NCBI RefSeq assembly: GCF_036373705.1
Contig: NC_089855.1
Coordinates: 11,737,219 to 11,801,218, forward strand
Origin: Amia ocellicauda
Lineage: Eukaryota > Chordata > Actinopteri > Amiiformes > Amiidae
Direction of reading: 5' to 3'
DNA: 64,000 bases
The position numbers were made by a program, and so were the translations under genes. The notes below the pieces were generated by a model. That model was not told where the DNA came from and ran no database searches. It saw only the letters and a list, made by a program, of their open reading frames with translations. How positions within the stretch are numbered: the stretch's first letter is position 1; each line of letters begins with the position of its first letter. Shown here one piece after another: positions 1-12,099 of this stretch.

Positions 1-81
1 TTTGCCAGGACACGGGGGAAATGTCGTGAAATGATCTTCAGCATGGGACAAAGGGTTGCTGGAGATGCTGCAAATGTAAAT
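1..81 (+). other. Possible coding or leader exon of an unidentified upstream gene (left-truncated)
   Basis: Frame 1 is open for 27 codons from the window edge and ends at a good splice donor (GTGAGT at 82-87). The other two forward frames contain stops. The phase at the donor is 0, which matches the phase of the acceptor at 8534, so the two pieces could be spliced into one reading frame ending at a TGA at 8582-8584. I do not recognise the peptide. It is not the C-terminus of MRPS9, the human neighbour of GPR45. It may instead be untranslated leader of GPR45. Confidence 0.3.
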
Positions 82-1218
82 GTGAGTATTTGACACATAT
101 GTGGGCTCCAGTCTGAGATTATGTACATAATATGTACATTATGCACTTATGTATTGTAGGTACGGCGATCATTTATGACGAAATATCTATGTGTGTGTAT
201 GTATATATATTTAAAACTTATTTTTCTGTTAACGGAATTAGTGTTTTTGTAGCTCGTATATAGATCATTTATAATTAGCGTCATGTTACTGTAAGATTAT
301 TATTTAATCCGATTGTCGCTTATCTTGTGTTTTTGCTTATGAAACCCATTATTTCAGTGCTTTAGCTGCAGAGAACAGATTTCATAAGAATCAGTCAGAC
401 ATGAACCCATTATGAAACCCATGAGAGAAGCGCTGCCCTCAGTGAGCCATTGCCATTGCTGTGTTTCCTAACCTGTTTTCTCCTCTTTGTATAGTTTCGC
501 ATTGCTTCTGTGCGGTGTTCATTCATTATATTCATTGGGACCCTACGAAGTGGTCACTTCTTTGGCTGAAGCAATCGGTAAACACATAAACGTGTTACAA
601 AATAAATATCAGTGTATAACGGTGTTCATTGTGAGTAGTCACTGAAATAGAAACACATCCCATCCCTGTGCACAATTAGATACACGCCGATCAGGAGCAG
701 GTGAATTGTGACAGCGGTCACTCTGAGCCAAAGCACTGGCTAGAGGTCTGTGTTACAACATAGCTTCAACTTGTAACACTAGAATGGCTATAATCAGAAA
801 GAACCTACATTGTATATATTATATCATGTTATGCACATCTTAAAACTACCATCATTTAAGTAGGTTATATGTGTTTTTTTTCACCAAGCTTTTATTAATA
901 TGCATTTTACAATGTTGCCATTTTCCACACACAATTTATTGATCATCATCAAAGGATGTGTTTTCTAGTTTATACATAGATTTCTGTAAACTTTTACATC
1001 ACATCTGTTTTGAATTGATGCAACATATTGGACAGCCTAATTGCTTGATCTACCAACATTGAGGGTTAATGGTTCTGAAGCAGGTAAACATATGGTAAGA
1101 TTGTTCAGCAGTTTGTTCTGGTAAAGAGGGCAGAAAAAGGGAGAGTAGTGCAGGGAGAAGCTAATATCCACTGCAAGCTAAGAATATTAATTTACTATAT
1201 TTAAGCCTTCTGCTTTTG
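82..1218. other. No gene seen; AT-rich non-coding DNA
   Basis: No frame with coding character and no recognised repeat between the donor-like site and the Tc1 remnant. If 1-81 and 8534-8584 belong to one transcript, this is intron. Confidence 0.5.
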
Positions 1219-1650
1219 CACATGCCACGTACCAGACTCTACTTCTTTTACGCCCCAAGAACAAGCAGGAACTGAAGACAGCTGCAGTGCAGGCCTGGCA
1301 GAGCATCACCAGGGAAGAAACCCAGCATCTGGTGATGTCTATGGGTTCCCGACTTCAGACAGTCATTGACTGCAAAGGATTTGCAACCAAGTATTGAAAC
1401 TCACAATTTAATTCATGATTATGTTAGTTCATCAAAATACTTTTGAGTCCCTATAATTGTGGGGACCACATATAAAAATGGGTGTAATTCCTACACCGTT
1501 CACTCAATTTGGATGTAATTACCCTCAAATTAAAGACCATTCTACGCTTAAAGCCCATCTTGATTGTTTCCTTTTAAATCCATTGTGGTGGCGTACAGAG
1601 CCAAAATGATGACAATTGTGTCACTGTCTAAATATTTATGGACCTAACTG
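1219..1650 (+). mobile_element. Tc1/mariner remnant, 3' end only
   Basis: A reading frame from about 1252 to the TGA at 1395-1397 encodes the C-terminal tail typical of Tc1 transposases, ending CKGFATKY. It is followed by about 250 bp of 3' untranslated DNA and a terminal inverted-repeat end (reverse complement begins CAGTTAGGTCCATAAATATT) next to a TA. The 5' TIR, the DNA-binding region and the catalytic triad are missing. The sequence differs from the three-copy Tc1 family elsewhere in the window, so this is a separate lineage. The 5' truncation point is approximate. Confidence 0.8.
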
Positions 1651-1652
1651 TA

Positions 1653-3182
1653 TATTGAGGGAAATGTTATCTTTCTCTTCAATCCAATGAAACAATACCA
1701 ACAAACTAAAGACAGAGCTTTTTAATCGGCATTGCTGGCCACACCCAAGGCAGTTAGTAGACTTTGCATCTAAAATCACATTTTATAGTCCTCATTTAAT
1801 GTTTTGCATATTAATTCTTCAGAAATGTAACTAGAAATTCAAGTCTTACATTGAAGTGTCTATAAGGGTTTGCTGTGTAAAATGTGCTCCTGGGAATACA
1901 CACATATGTTAATGAAAACTTACCACTGTGGTCTTTAGGCTTCGTGGTCTGATACGAATGAAATGCAGGCGGTTCCTCCTTGTTTGTGCATACATTAAGC
2001 CAGTCATTAGCAACTAAAAGCTTTGAAAGAGCCCTTGAGCATCTTAATCACCCATAAGGGTGTATTGTGATCGCAAGTGAAGCTTAGTAATTTATGTTCA
2101 TTGGAAAGAGAATTCCTCGATCATGTTTCTCAGGATTGACTCTATGCATAGGGCAGTAGCCTTAACATTAGCTTAATGGTCCATGTTTTTTTAAATACAT
2201 GTGTTTGAACTGTTATTGATAATGCATGGGTGAATATCCTTAACAAGGTAGTGGGCCATCAAGAGAAGTGAAGCCAGGAGAGAGACCATGTTTAAGGACA
2301 ATCAACAATATTGCTTTAGTCCCTGTAATGAAAAGATAGTAAGGAAACAGTGATGCAGATCTGGAAATGCATACATATTTAAGCATTTGAGCTTGAATGG
2401 TTTCAGTAAATATGATCTTTTGTTTGTTTGTTGGATTTTGAACACATTGTAAGATACTGTTTTCCACTGCTTGGTTCTTATGGGTTTTTTGGCCTTGTCC
2501 CTCTATGGTATCTTTTTGGAAAAGCAGTGGCAGTTTATGTTGGAAGAAAGATATTTTTCAAGTTCAGAACTGTACATAACAGCTTTACGTAATATTTTCA
2601 CATTATGGCTTTGTATCATCTCTGTGCTACCCACTCGGAATATTTTTAGTCTTGTATAACAACACTTGCTACTGGCCACACCTATATAAGCTTTGTTTTC
2701 TGAATTAAGTAGTACTGAAATGGGATGATGAATGTTAGGAACAATGACAATTTCACCCAAAATGTATAACTGAGAAAAAAGGGGGACCAATAATACTGTT
2801 TTCACTCAACATCATTATAAAACAAATCTAACAATTTGGCATTTTCCTGTTGCTATGGAAGTAATGAACTGGTTGCCTAGGCAGCAGAGGAGGAAATGTG
2901 AACATCATTCACCATAAGACATGTTTTAAAAGCACAACAATTATATTTCATGAGTATTTATATTTGTTCCTGTTTATATAGCTTATGTAATTTACATCAG
3001 TAGTTGAAAAACAAATTACTGCTGACAAAGCAATAATAAATATCATATGTTCAGGCCCAATTATGTAGAAAATAAACAGTTTTTGTTTATACAATATACA
3101 CATTTTCACACTTGGTCTACTTTTTAATTTGTTTATTTACCAAAAATACCACATTAAAATGGATTGTGTAATACATGTTATT

Positions 3183-3213
<31 letters not shown>

Positions 3214-4371
3214 TGCCCTTGTCATTTAATGATATTCACAGTTTTGTACTAAGAATTTTATTTATTTTATTTTTGTATTATTTATGTTATATTTATTGTA
3301 TTCTTTCATTTTATTCATGAAGCATATCTAGTTTGGCTATTTAAGGCCTTACATGTAAAAATGTTTTTCTCAAAAATACAGTTTGAGGTGTATATTTCGG
3401 TAAGATACATTTGTGTGAAATACAGATTACTAAGCCTCTCCATGTTTAACTTGAAAGTTAATGCTTTTATAATAGGCATTACTTTCCTTTTACTTAAGAC
3501 AGGTTATATGAATATGATGAATTCCGACAACCTCTGAGTCTTTGTTGCCAGAGCAAGTGTATTGAACTACATACTCCTAATTTTGCAATAGTCCATTTCT
3601 TCCATGTCCATTTCCGCTAACTGGATCGCTGTCAGTTCATGCTCTGGTCCTTCGCTCATTAAGATGTACATTTCCTATTTCAACCAGCAATTTTGCTTTG
3701 ACCAGGAAGCCTCAGGAAATTGCAATTCCTGTCTTGTTGTGATGCTCCCTCCCTCTGATTCTTCCATCCATCTTCTTCCAGGACTTAATTCTATCCGCAA
3801 CTGTTAATCTCTTCACTGCATTCAACTTGTCATCACACTTGGCCCTGTCAACGTAACGTTCTATTCCTGGACCTGAACCCAAACCACTGTTGTTGTAAAT
3901 TTTTTAAATCATACTTGTAGACACCCTGCTGATGAATTGAAAATGTTAGGGGGATACAATTTAATCTTCCTTTCTTTCTTTCTCTTGGAAAAGGCTGATC
4001 TCTAGATACCTACATATCAGGATGGAGAACTAAGAAATTCCAATGAATCTACAAGAAGCAGATAGTGTAGCCTCTCTTAAGAATTAAGGAAAATACACTC
4101 ACAGTAATATTTGATTTTATAGTAAAATGTTGAGTTCTGGTATGCTTCCTTAGTTGCAGGCAAGTATAATACTCTTCAGAGATCATGTGTGTATTTTGCG
4201 AAGATATTTATGCCACGTGAGAATTCCTTATTAGCAAAGAATTACATTCTAGAACACTGTCTGCTCCCAGGATGAAAGCTTCAGATTATTTAGTCAGTCA
4301 TCATCTGATTTAAGCACATACTGTAGAGTGATAACCTGAGTTATGAAACATTATTCTGCTAATACACAATG
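1653..4371. other. Non-coding, AT-rich; no gene seen
   Basis: Several short open frames occur but none has coding character or recognisable similarity. The only notable structure is a TATG microsatellite near 3181-3212. It may be intronic if the flanking candidate exons are real. Confidence 0.5.
3181..3212. repeat. Microsatellite (TATG)n
   Basis: About seven consecutive TATG units are visible. Confidence 0.9.
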
Positions 4372-4601
4372 TACAGTGAGGGAAAAAAGTATTTGATCCC
4401 CTGCTGATTTTGTACGTTTGCCCACTGACAAAGAAATGATCAGTCTATAATTTTAGTGGTAGGTGTATTTTAACAGTTAGAGACAGAATAACAGCAAATA
4501 AATCCAGAAAAACGCATTTCAAAAGAGTTATACATTGATTTGCATTTTAATGAGGGAAATAAGTATTTGATCCCCTATCAATCAGCAAGATTTCTGGCTC
4601 C

Positions 4602-4698
4602 CAGGTGTCTTTTATACAGGTAACGAGCTGAGATTAGGAGCACTCTCTTAAAGGGACTGCTCCTAATCTCAGCTCGTTACCTGTATAAAAGACACCTG
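4602..4698. repeat. Perfect 41-bp inverted repeat (hairpin) in Tc1 leader
   Basis: The left arm 4602-4642 and right arm 4658-4698 are exact reverse complements with a 15-nt loop. Each arm contains TATAAAAG in opposite orientation; the plus-strand TATA (about 4683-4690) sits about 50 bp before the transposase ATG at 4741 and may be the promoter. Copy 3 has the same hairpin with mismatches; copy 2 lacks the second arm. Confidence 0.9.
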
Positions 4699-4740
4699 TC
4701 CACAAAAGCAATCAATCAATCAGATTCCAAACTCTCCACC

Positions 4741-5460
4741 ATGGCCAAGACCATAGAGCTGTCCAAGGATGTCAGGGACAAGATTGTAGACCTACACAAG
4801 GCTGGAATGGGCTACAAGACCATCGCCAAGCAGCTTGGTGAGAAGGTGACAACAGTTGGTGCGATTATTCGCAAATGGAAGAAACACAAAATAACTGTCA
4901 GTCTCCCTCGGTCTGGGGCTCCATGCAAGATCTCACCTCGTGGAGTTTCAATGATCATGAGAACGGTGAGGAATCAGCCCAGAACTACACGGGAGGATCT
5001 TGTTAATGATCTCAAGGCAGCTGGGACCATAGTCACCAAGAAAACAATTGGTAACACACTACGCCGTGAAGGACTGAAATCCTGCAGCGCCCGCAAGGTC
5101 CCCCTGCTCAAGAAAGCACATGTACAGGCCCGTCTGAAGTTTGCCAATGAACATCTGAATGATTCAGAGGAGAACTGGGTGAAAGTGTTGTGGTCAGATG
5201 AGACCAAAATCGAGCTCTTTGGCATCAACTCAACTCGCCGTGTTTGGAGGAGGAGGAATGACCCCAAGAACACCATCCCCACCGTCAAACATGGAGGTGG
5301 AAACATTATGCTTTGGGGGTGTTTTTCTGCTAAGGGGACAGGACAACTGCACCGCATCAAAGGGACGATGGACGGGGCCATGTACCGTCAAATCTTGGCT
5401 GAGAACCTCCTCCTCAGCCAGAGCATTGAAAATGGGTCGTGGATGGGTATTCCAGCATGA
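4741..5460 (+). pseudogene. Tc1 transposase, truncated (family A copy 1)
   Basis: This 239-codon frame starts [10 protein letters not shown]. It contains the paired helix-turn-helix DNA-binding region (about residues 1-110) and the start of the DDE domain with the first Asp in the motif WSDE. The frame is then shifted in the 'CTCCTCCTCAGCC' segment (copies 2 and 3 read CTCCTTCCCTCAGCC), so the second Asp motif (QHDNDPKH) is out of frame. The rest, including NPIENLW with the catalytic Glu, is deleted. Tc1 transposases of this type are normally about 340 residues. It cannot encode an active enzyme. The start codon follows CTCCACC and matches copies 2 and 3. Confidence 0.9.
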
Positions 5461-5640
5461 CAATGACCCAAAACACACAGCCAAGGCATTTTTGAAATGC
5501 GTTTTTCTGGATTTTGTTGTTGTTATTCTCTCTCACTGTTAAAATACACCTACCATTAAAATTATAGACTGATCATTTCTTTGTCAGTGGGCAAACGTAC
5601 AAAATCAGCAGGGGATCAAATACTTTTTTCCCCCACTGTA

Positions 5641-7384
5641 TGCAGTTCATTCTTCAGCACACACTCACTGGAGGTTGTTAGTATTTAAAAGGATGTGACT
5701 TCAGAGAGCTCGGGAGTTCAAAAATATAATTGAGTATGTTCCAGAAAAGTGTACATTTGTCAATATAGACAATGAGAAAAATTATAGAGTTGGGTACAGT
5801 ATATTTTCAAACTTTGACTTTTCTGAGTACTGGAGATCAAAATTAAGTCTTAGAAATAATGTAACCTACAGTGCAATACTTATTAGCATCTCTTCAGCAC
5901 GTGATACAGTCTTAACCTCAGGCAGCATGTGAAAACAAATGGATGTGTGAAACTCCAGCAGATTTCTTTAGGTTTGGATTTCTGTTAGATGGTTTCAATG
6001 TACGGTAGATCCACCAACACCCAGTTTAATGCAGTTACACAGACCCAGAATTGTTTTTGCTAATCTAATCTTCATAGTTTGGAAAGTCCATTTCAATTTG
6101 GGTGAAAGGTGGGCAGGATGGACTGAAGATGCTTCAAGATCGTCTAGTTAATTCGGATCTTCAATTTACCTGGTGAACCTAAAAAGTTAATTTAGTCACG
6201 CTATTATTAACCCGAAGGAAGGGAACTGAGAAAGTGAGATCTCACAGCACACTGACACGTGTTAACAAATGTGCTCATTAAATCAGAGCGAGGTGCCTTT
6301 TCCTCTTCACAGCCTTTGGAAACGTTGAGGCACGTATCATGACATTCTTTGTGGCTTTGCCAAACCGGTTGTCCGCTGACATCACGTATGACACTAATGA
6401 CCTCTGGCCATGCCAAATATTTACCTGCATTCAAGTATTGAATTGATTATAATCAATGAAAACAGACCTAGCTTTAATAGCATTTTGCTAATTAAACACA
6501 GCGCTGCATCAGATATACATTTAACAACATGTACTTTAGATTGTTTCACCATTCTTCTACTAATTTCTTCCTTCTCCTGATTTTTCACAACTTTATATAT
6601 AGCTTTCCCTGTATTTTCTATAGTATTTTCTAAGCTAATACAAGGTAATAACACGTGGCTTCATATGTATAACATATTGACATATAGAAAAGGTATTGGA
6701 ATCCTAATGTTTTATTTTAACCTGGTATCATGACATCCTTTATTCACAAGGCAAGCAAACCAGTGAAGGGATGTGTTGATTACTCAGTTTAAATGAAAAG
6801 TCCAGCTCTGTTTACACATTGATGTATTGCTATGGAGGCCATGAGGGGAGATCTCTGTTAGTGTGGTACAGCCAGGCGTAGCTATAGCAACGGATACATT
6901 TTCTATATTTGCTGCTTTGAACATGAATCACTTTAATCTGAGAACATCAAATGCCTGGAATGCTGGAGCAGTAGAAAGGAGTTCACTGTAGTATTTTATG
7001 TGTATAATGGCCATAGGCCTTTGTCCCACCATCATAGAATACCAGGGACAAATGATGCGTAAATGCTATTGATCCTCATAGTCAAGATGTGTTTCTCTTA
7101 CCTTACACTGTACAAATAATATCTTATATTTTTGCTGTAATTTTTGGCATGATCCCTAACTGTTAACATATTCAAGGGCATGGGATGAAAGCCAACCTCT
7201 TAAACAATGCTTATCATTTAGCGTTTAGCTCTCTTATATCTGACATTTACATTTCTGGTGACTTTCAGTAACTTCAGTAAAGTGTTTTTCTCTAGTGTTT
7301 TGAAGCAGAGTTAATACACAAGGTCCATCTTTTACTAAAACTATATTGACTATCCATAATAATACTGTATGTTAGGTATGTATA
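5641..7384. other. Non-coding DNA, no feature seen
   Basis: No supported gene, RNA or recognised repeat between the Tc1 element and the CR1 fragment. Confidence 0.5.
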
Positions 7385-7930
7385 TTAGAACATAAGAACA
7401 TAAGAAGGTGTACAAACGAGAGGAGGCCATTCGACCCATTGTGCTCATTTGGTGTCCATTAATAACTAAGTGATCCAAGAATCCTATCCAGTCTGATTTT
7501 AAATGTTCCCAAATTTTCAGCTTCAACCACATTGCTGGGGAGTTTGTTCAGATTGTGAGACTCTCTGTGTGAAGAAGCGTCTCCTGTTTTCAATTTCCAT
7601 TTGTGTCCCTGGGTGCGTGTGTCCCTGCTGATCTGGAAAAGCTCCTCTGGTTTGATGTGGTCGATGCCTTTCATGATTTTGAAGACTTGGATCAAGTCCC
7701 CACGTAGTCTCCTCTGTTCCAGGGTGAAAAGGTTCAGGTCCTCAGTCTCTCAGTAGGACATTCCCTTCAGACCTGGAATAAGTCTGGTTGCTCTCCTCTG
7801 AACTGCCTCTAGAGCAGCGATATCTTTCTTGAAGTGTGGAGCCCAGAACTGTCCACAGTATCCAGATGAGCTCTAACTAGTGCATTGTACAGTCTGAACA
7901 TTACTGCCCTTATTTTAAATGCAATATGTA
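7385..7930 (-). mobile_element. CR1-like LINE fragment, 3' end (copy 1)
   Basis: Read on the minus strand, the DNA encodes in several shifted frames the C-terminal part of a CR1-type reverse transcriptase ORF: a YNALVRAHL segment, [26 protein letters not shown], then RLRGDLIQVFKIMKG, FFTQRVV-like and [11 protein letters not shown] blocks. The 3' end (left) finishes in short ACATAAGA-type 8-bp repeats, as CR1-clade LINEs do. Frameshifts and small deletions show it is dead. The 5' limit near 7930 is approximate, and the GC-rich stretch after it to about 8300 is unassigned. Confidence 0.85.
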
Positions 7931-8533
7931 TTTGGTATTGTAATGTTCTCTGCTGGTAGACTGGAGCATCAACAGCTGTATCTGCACATTCCTGGGGCCC
8001 GGGGGATCCTGGGAGCGGCCCTGGGGCTCTAGGTGGACTGTGGGGCCAGGGCAACGGTCAGTGCCTGCTGCACATGGTTGCTGTGGGTACTGTGGGGGGT
8101 GGATGTGTATTCATTCATTTCCCTGTGTGTTCCTCTGTCTGCCCTGCTTGTGCAGAAGACACAGCTTCTTTCCATCCCCCTCTGTCTGTGAGTGTGGGGT
8201 AAGGTCAGTGTCTAGTCTGTAGCTCTTGTAAGATCCGGTTAAGTGTCGTACCTTCATTAAATAGCAGTTCCTGTTTCTGTGTCTGGGAACCCCCACAGTT
8301 TGAAACTATTACAATATCCATGTGGATCTCAGTCAGCAGTATATGAGCTGTATGATCACAAATTATTTATCCTTGCAACAGAGACTACAAGACTACAAGT
8401 CATGTTCACGTTATAAAATAGTCTTAGATACGGCCACTACAGTTTGCATAAGAGAGACGAATTAAAGTAAGAAATACTAGGATATAAAGATAAATGTTCT
8501 GAAAATGATGCTATCTATTTATTTATTTTCCAG
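7931..8533. other. Unassigned GC-richer stretch
   Basis: GC and TG content are higher than in the surroundings at about 7975-8230 and no protein similarity is recognised. It could be an older repeat or a leader region of GPR45. Confidence 0.35.
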
Positions 8534-8584
8534 ATCTTTGTCACAAACATGGCTCAGATGGTGGAGTACTATGCCAAAGAATGA
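8534..8584 (+). other. Possible exon start with short ORF directly before GPR45
   Basis: A polypyrimidine-AG acceptor (TTATTTTCCAG) precedes 8534. From there a frame runs 16 codons to TGA at 8582-8584, only 36 bp before the GPR45 start codon. Read as an independent small ORF, an ATG at 8549 gives 11 codons. Two readings are possible: the last coding exon of an upstream gene (in phase with 1-81), or a GPR45 5' leader exon with an upstream ORF. The sequence alone does not decide. Confidence 0.4.
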
Positions 8585-8620
8585 CGATTTTCTGCTGCTA
8601 ATGAAAAACACCTGGTAACA

Positions 8621-9742
8621 ATGACTGGGTGCAACGGCAGCTTGCCTCAGACTTGCATCTTGCAGGACGTGAATGTCTCAGGCGTGCTCACTGCTCAATA
8701 CACAGTCATGCCCATAACTCTAAGGATATTGTTGGCGGCAGTCATGATATTTATGATTACCATTGGTTTCTTGGGCAACGCGATCGTGTGCTTGATTGTC
8801 TACCAGAAGCCGGCCATGCGATCTGCCATCAACCTGCTCTTGGCAACGCTGGCCTTTTCTGACATCATGCTGTCCCTGCTGTGCATGCCCTTCACTGCGG
8901 TGACCATCATTACAGTGGACTGGCACTTCGGTGCCCACTTCTGCAGACTGTCCGTCATGCTCTATTGGTTCTTTGTTCTTGAGGGTGTGTCCATACTCCT
9001 GATCATCAGCGTGGACCGCTTCCTGATCATAGTGCAGCGTCAGGACAAGCTCAACCCACACCGGGCGAAAATAATGATCACCACCTCCTGGCTGCTCTCA
9101 TTCTGCATTTCCTTCCCCTCGGTTGTGGGCTGGACGATGGTTGAAGTTCCGACCCGGGCTCCCCAGTGTGTCCTGGGTTACACAGAATCCCTGGCCGACC
9201 GGGCCTACGCGGTGTTCCTGGTTGTGGCCGTCTTCTTCATCCCTTTCGGCATCATGTTGTATTCTTACCTCTGTATCCTCAACACGGTGCGCCGCAACGC
9301 CGTGCGCATCCACAATCACGCAGACAGCTTGTGCCTGAACCAGGTGAGCAAATTGGGCCTCACCGGCTTGCAGAGGCCCCAGCAGATGAACGTAGACATG
9401 AGCTTCAAGACCCGGGCCTTCACTACTATCCTCATCCTCTTCATCGGATTCTCCGTGTGCTGGCTGCCTCACACCGTGGTCAGTCTGCTGGCGGTTTTCA
9501 GCCACCGTTTCTACTTCAGCCCCTCGTTCTACGCCGTCAGCGCTGGCGCTCTCTGGCTCAGCTACCTGAAGACGGTCTTCAACCCCATCATCTACTGCTG
9601 GAGAATCAAGAAGTTCAGAGAGGCCTGCATGGAGTTCATGCCCAAGACCTTCAAGATCTTCCCGAAAATGCCTGGCAGGAGCCGTAGGAGGATTCGGCCC
9701 AGTAACATTTATGTCTGTAGCGAGCTTCAGTCTTCCGTTTGA
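8621..9742 (+). CDS. GPR45: Orphan G protein-coupled receptor 45
   Basis: This intronless 373-residue class A GPCR closely matches the human GPR45 sequence as I know it (372 residues), for example in the FSDIMLSL, FWFVLEGV-like and FNPI.YCWRIKKFREAC regions. Two N-glycosylation sequons (N5, N18) precede TM1. Conserved landmarks are GN at 52-53 (TM1), D81 (TM2), C108 and C183 (the extracellular disulfide), DRF at 132-134 in place of DRY, CWLP at 280-283 (TM6) and NPIIY at 321-325 (TM7), then helix 8 and a basic tail. The start at 8621 gives the family length. It acts at the plasma membrane, mainly in neural tissue in mammals; the ligand is not established. The paralogue GPR63 is the main alternative, but the neighbours (TGFBRAP1, C2orf49, FHL2) support GPR45. 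Confidence 0.96.
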   Translation: MTGCNGSLPQTCILQDVNVSGVLTAQYTVMPITLRILLAAVMIFMITIGFLGNAIVCLIVYQKPAMRSAINLLLATLAFSDIMLSLLCMPFTAVTIITVDWHFGAHFCRLSVMLYWFFVLEGVSILLIISVDRFLIIVQRQDKLNPHRAKIMITTSWLLSFCISFPSVVGWTMVEVPTRAPQCVLGYTESLADRAYAVFLVVAVFFIPFGIMLYSYLCILNTVRRNAVRIHNHADSLCLNQVSKLGLTGLQRPQQMNVDMSFKTRAFTTILILFIGFSVCWLPHTVVSLLAVFSHRFYFSPSFYAVSAGALWLSYLKTVFNPIIYCWRIKKFREACMEFMPKTFKIFPKMPGRSRRRIRPSNIYVCSELQSSV

Positions 9743-9899
9743 AACGAGATGGAAATTGAATCAAGCCACAGTTAGGGCTTGTTTTGTACCTGCCCCTGTG
9801 ATTGAGTTGGAAACTACCTTTCATCTTCATCTGTAGCCCTGATTACTTCTCCTCTCTTCCATTTCCATTGTCTTAGTCTGTCGCCTATTGAATGTACAC

Positions 9900-9905
9900 A
9901 ATAAA
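9900..9905 (+). terminator. Candidate GPR45 poly(A) signal
   Basis: An AATAAA lies about 160 bp after the GPR45 stop codon. It is the first canonical signal downstream, but other signals further on are possible. Confidence 0.45.
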
Positions 9906-11289
9906 GAACCCTTTTGTTTGTTTCGATAGTGCAACACAAAGTAGTGCTCCACCGAAATGTTTTCAACCAAATACAGAAGACATAGATTACACATTACAAC
10001 TTGTATAGTGCCTTTCATTACAATAAGGATCCAAATCCATCTTGCCCCAGCAACAATTATACACTGAAGTACGTTTGTGATACCTCAGATTAAAATCATA
10101 ATAACAATAATTCTGCCGAGCACTATTTGTGCTGCTTTATGTAATAATGCAGAGTTTATCCAATGTTATATCACAGTGTTTTGAATATGTTTTAGGAGCA
10201 TCTTTTGGTTGTCTTTCATGAGGAACACAAACTATGACTTTTCTTTTAGTAAATTGCAAATTATCATTGATGAACGTGATCAAATGGTTTATTCCTTGGG
10301 GAAAATGTTTTCAACATTGTGGCCTGGTTTGGTACTTCCTTCATAATACATTTTGTATGTTTTTTTTCTCGTCAATTTTTAACCCTCACCTGCAGAATAC
10401 CAGGACCATAAATGTACTGTTCCATCATTAATTACAATGTGTAATTTACATGTACATGTACATTTTCTTTTTTGGTGTTTTGTTTACAAAGGTCATTGAA
10501 ATCACTTTAAGTAATTAACATGAATGTATGTGTTCATTAAAATAAAGGTGATATTCTCAACTCATCATTATTCATGTAAGTAATGTTGAAGAGGAACAAC
10601 TTGTAGCATTGTGAGATAAACGCAGATCTTTATTGAAATTTGGTGGAATTGCCAGATAAGGACAATAACCAATCGTAATAATTGACACTTTAAGAAATGA
10701 TGAGAGTATTGAAATGTATGGTTTGGTTTTTTTGTCATTTAACTGTGACTTCAGTATCCTTGGAATCTGCTTTCAATTACCATGTATCATTACTGTTGAG
10801 GACTTGCAGGTCCCTCATTTCATTACCTGATACTTATATTTAATAGGAATACTTCATTATTTATCTAAATAAGGCAATATTTCATTTATAGTGTTCCCAT
10901 ACAGATAAATGAGTTTAAAAAGACTACAAATTCTATGCAAAAATATGTTTTTTAATGACAAATGTCATATCTAACAATATATTATAACTATAGTTATATG
11001 TAACTATAAAGAAAATGTGAAACCAGGTCATCACAATAAAACTATTCAGAAAGATACAAATAAAGTTATTTATTAAAATATATTATGATTCGTTATTTTA
11101 TTGATAATTGTAATATGTATTGTATCTTTTTTAAATATGCAAAATGTTTTACTTCTAGACAAACCACTTCATTTTAATGTAAAAACGTGGTCACTGCAGG
11201 ACAGTCTTACTGAAATACAAATAAGAAAAACACAAAGAAACATCCCGAGCCAAAACAGAGATAAACTCAGCCTTGTTATCTCTATTGTG

Positions 11290-11385
11290 TTTACAGTGTG
11301 TATTTCACTGTGAGCAGCAGTAGATACGTTGAGTGGTTCGGCACAGTGGAGTAAGACCAGTGAGAGGCGGCCTCTGAGCAGTCAC
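11290..11385. repeat. Diverged dispersed repeat, copy 1
   Basis: It shares blocks such as GAGCAGTAGAT-like, GCACAGTGGAGTAAGACCAG and CCTCTGA with 12100-12195. Both copies lie in the same orientation about 800 bp apart. No family recognised. Confidence 0.6.
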
Positions 11386-12099
11386 ACGATCAAACAATAA
11401 ACTGTTGCATCTTCTTTATACATTTCATATGAATCAAACATTTAAGCTGATTTTCTTATTTGTACCTACTGTCCTTTTGAGGCAGCATGCATGTGATGCC
11501 ATATTAGAATTGATGATGTTTCTTGCTATCATCCAGTATTCCTAGATATATTCAATTTTGCCCATACAATATTAACATTGTAGCTAGGATATAATTTATT
11601 TTGTAAGCCACATATTTCTTACCTGTGCATTTTTTTACAAATTTATATTGAATGTAAGAGTAAGTTGACTTGTGGATGGCTGATCAAACATCGTTGGTAT
11701 CTGTATTGTTTAAAGGATTTTGTATTCACAGTTGCTATAAAGGATTTAATTTCCTATGTCTTGTACCTTTCCTTTATACCCTCCGGTTGGTGTATTTTTT
11801 AAATGTATGCTAGTTTATACTCACAGAAGTAAATAAATCAATACAACGTAATGACTGAGGACTTAAAATTGTGTAAGGAAAGGGGATGGGAACCTGTTAC
11901 ATAAATCAATATTACAGTTGAAAAATACAATTTAAAGATCCAGCAAATTTCCAAACAAGAACTACAGAGGAAACAGCACCATTACAAAACTGGATAACTC
12001 ACTGGAGAAGTGGATTTGACAGGAAGATGAAAGATATCAAAGATTAACTGAGATCACCACTGGAAGCAAGTTGTTACCCAAAACAAATGATATATTCTG

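Larger units (their letters stand above)
4374..5638 (+). mobile_element. Tc1-like element, family A copy 1 (3' deleted)
   Basis: The element begins with the inverted repeat CAGTGAGGGAAAAAAGTATT and ends with its reverse complement, flanked by TA at 4372-4373 and 5639-5640. Compared with copy 2 (20867-22414), the stretch from inside the 'ACACAGCCAAGGCA' segment (about 5487) to the 3' untranslated region is missing, which removes the third catalytic residue. Just upstream of the transposase lies a perfect 41-bp hairpin (4602-4642 with 4658-4698, 15-nt loop). Orientation is plus, upstream of GPR45. Confidence 0.93.

Noticed and set aside
1..81. First exon as the end of MRPS9, the human neighbour of GPR45
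   Set aside because: The frame does not match the MRPS9 C-terminus as I know it; left unidentified.
4974..5381. Minus-strand frames inside Tc1 copies
   Set aside because: They recur in every copy as shadows of the transposase frame.
9098..9505. Open frame antisense to GPR45
   Set aside because: Shadow of the GC-rich coding sequence; no independent evidence.
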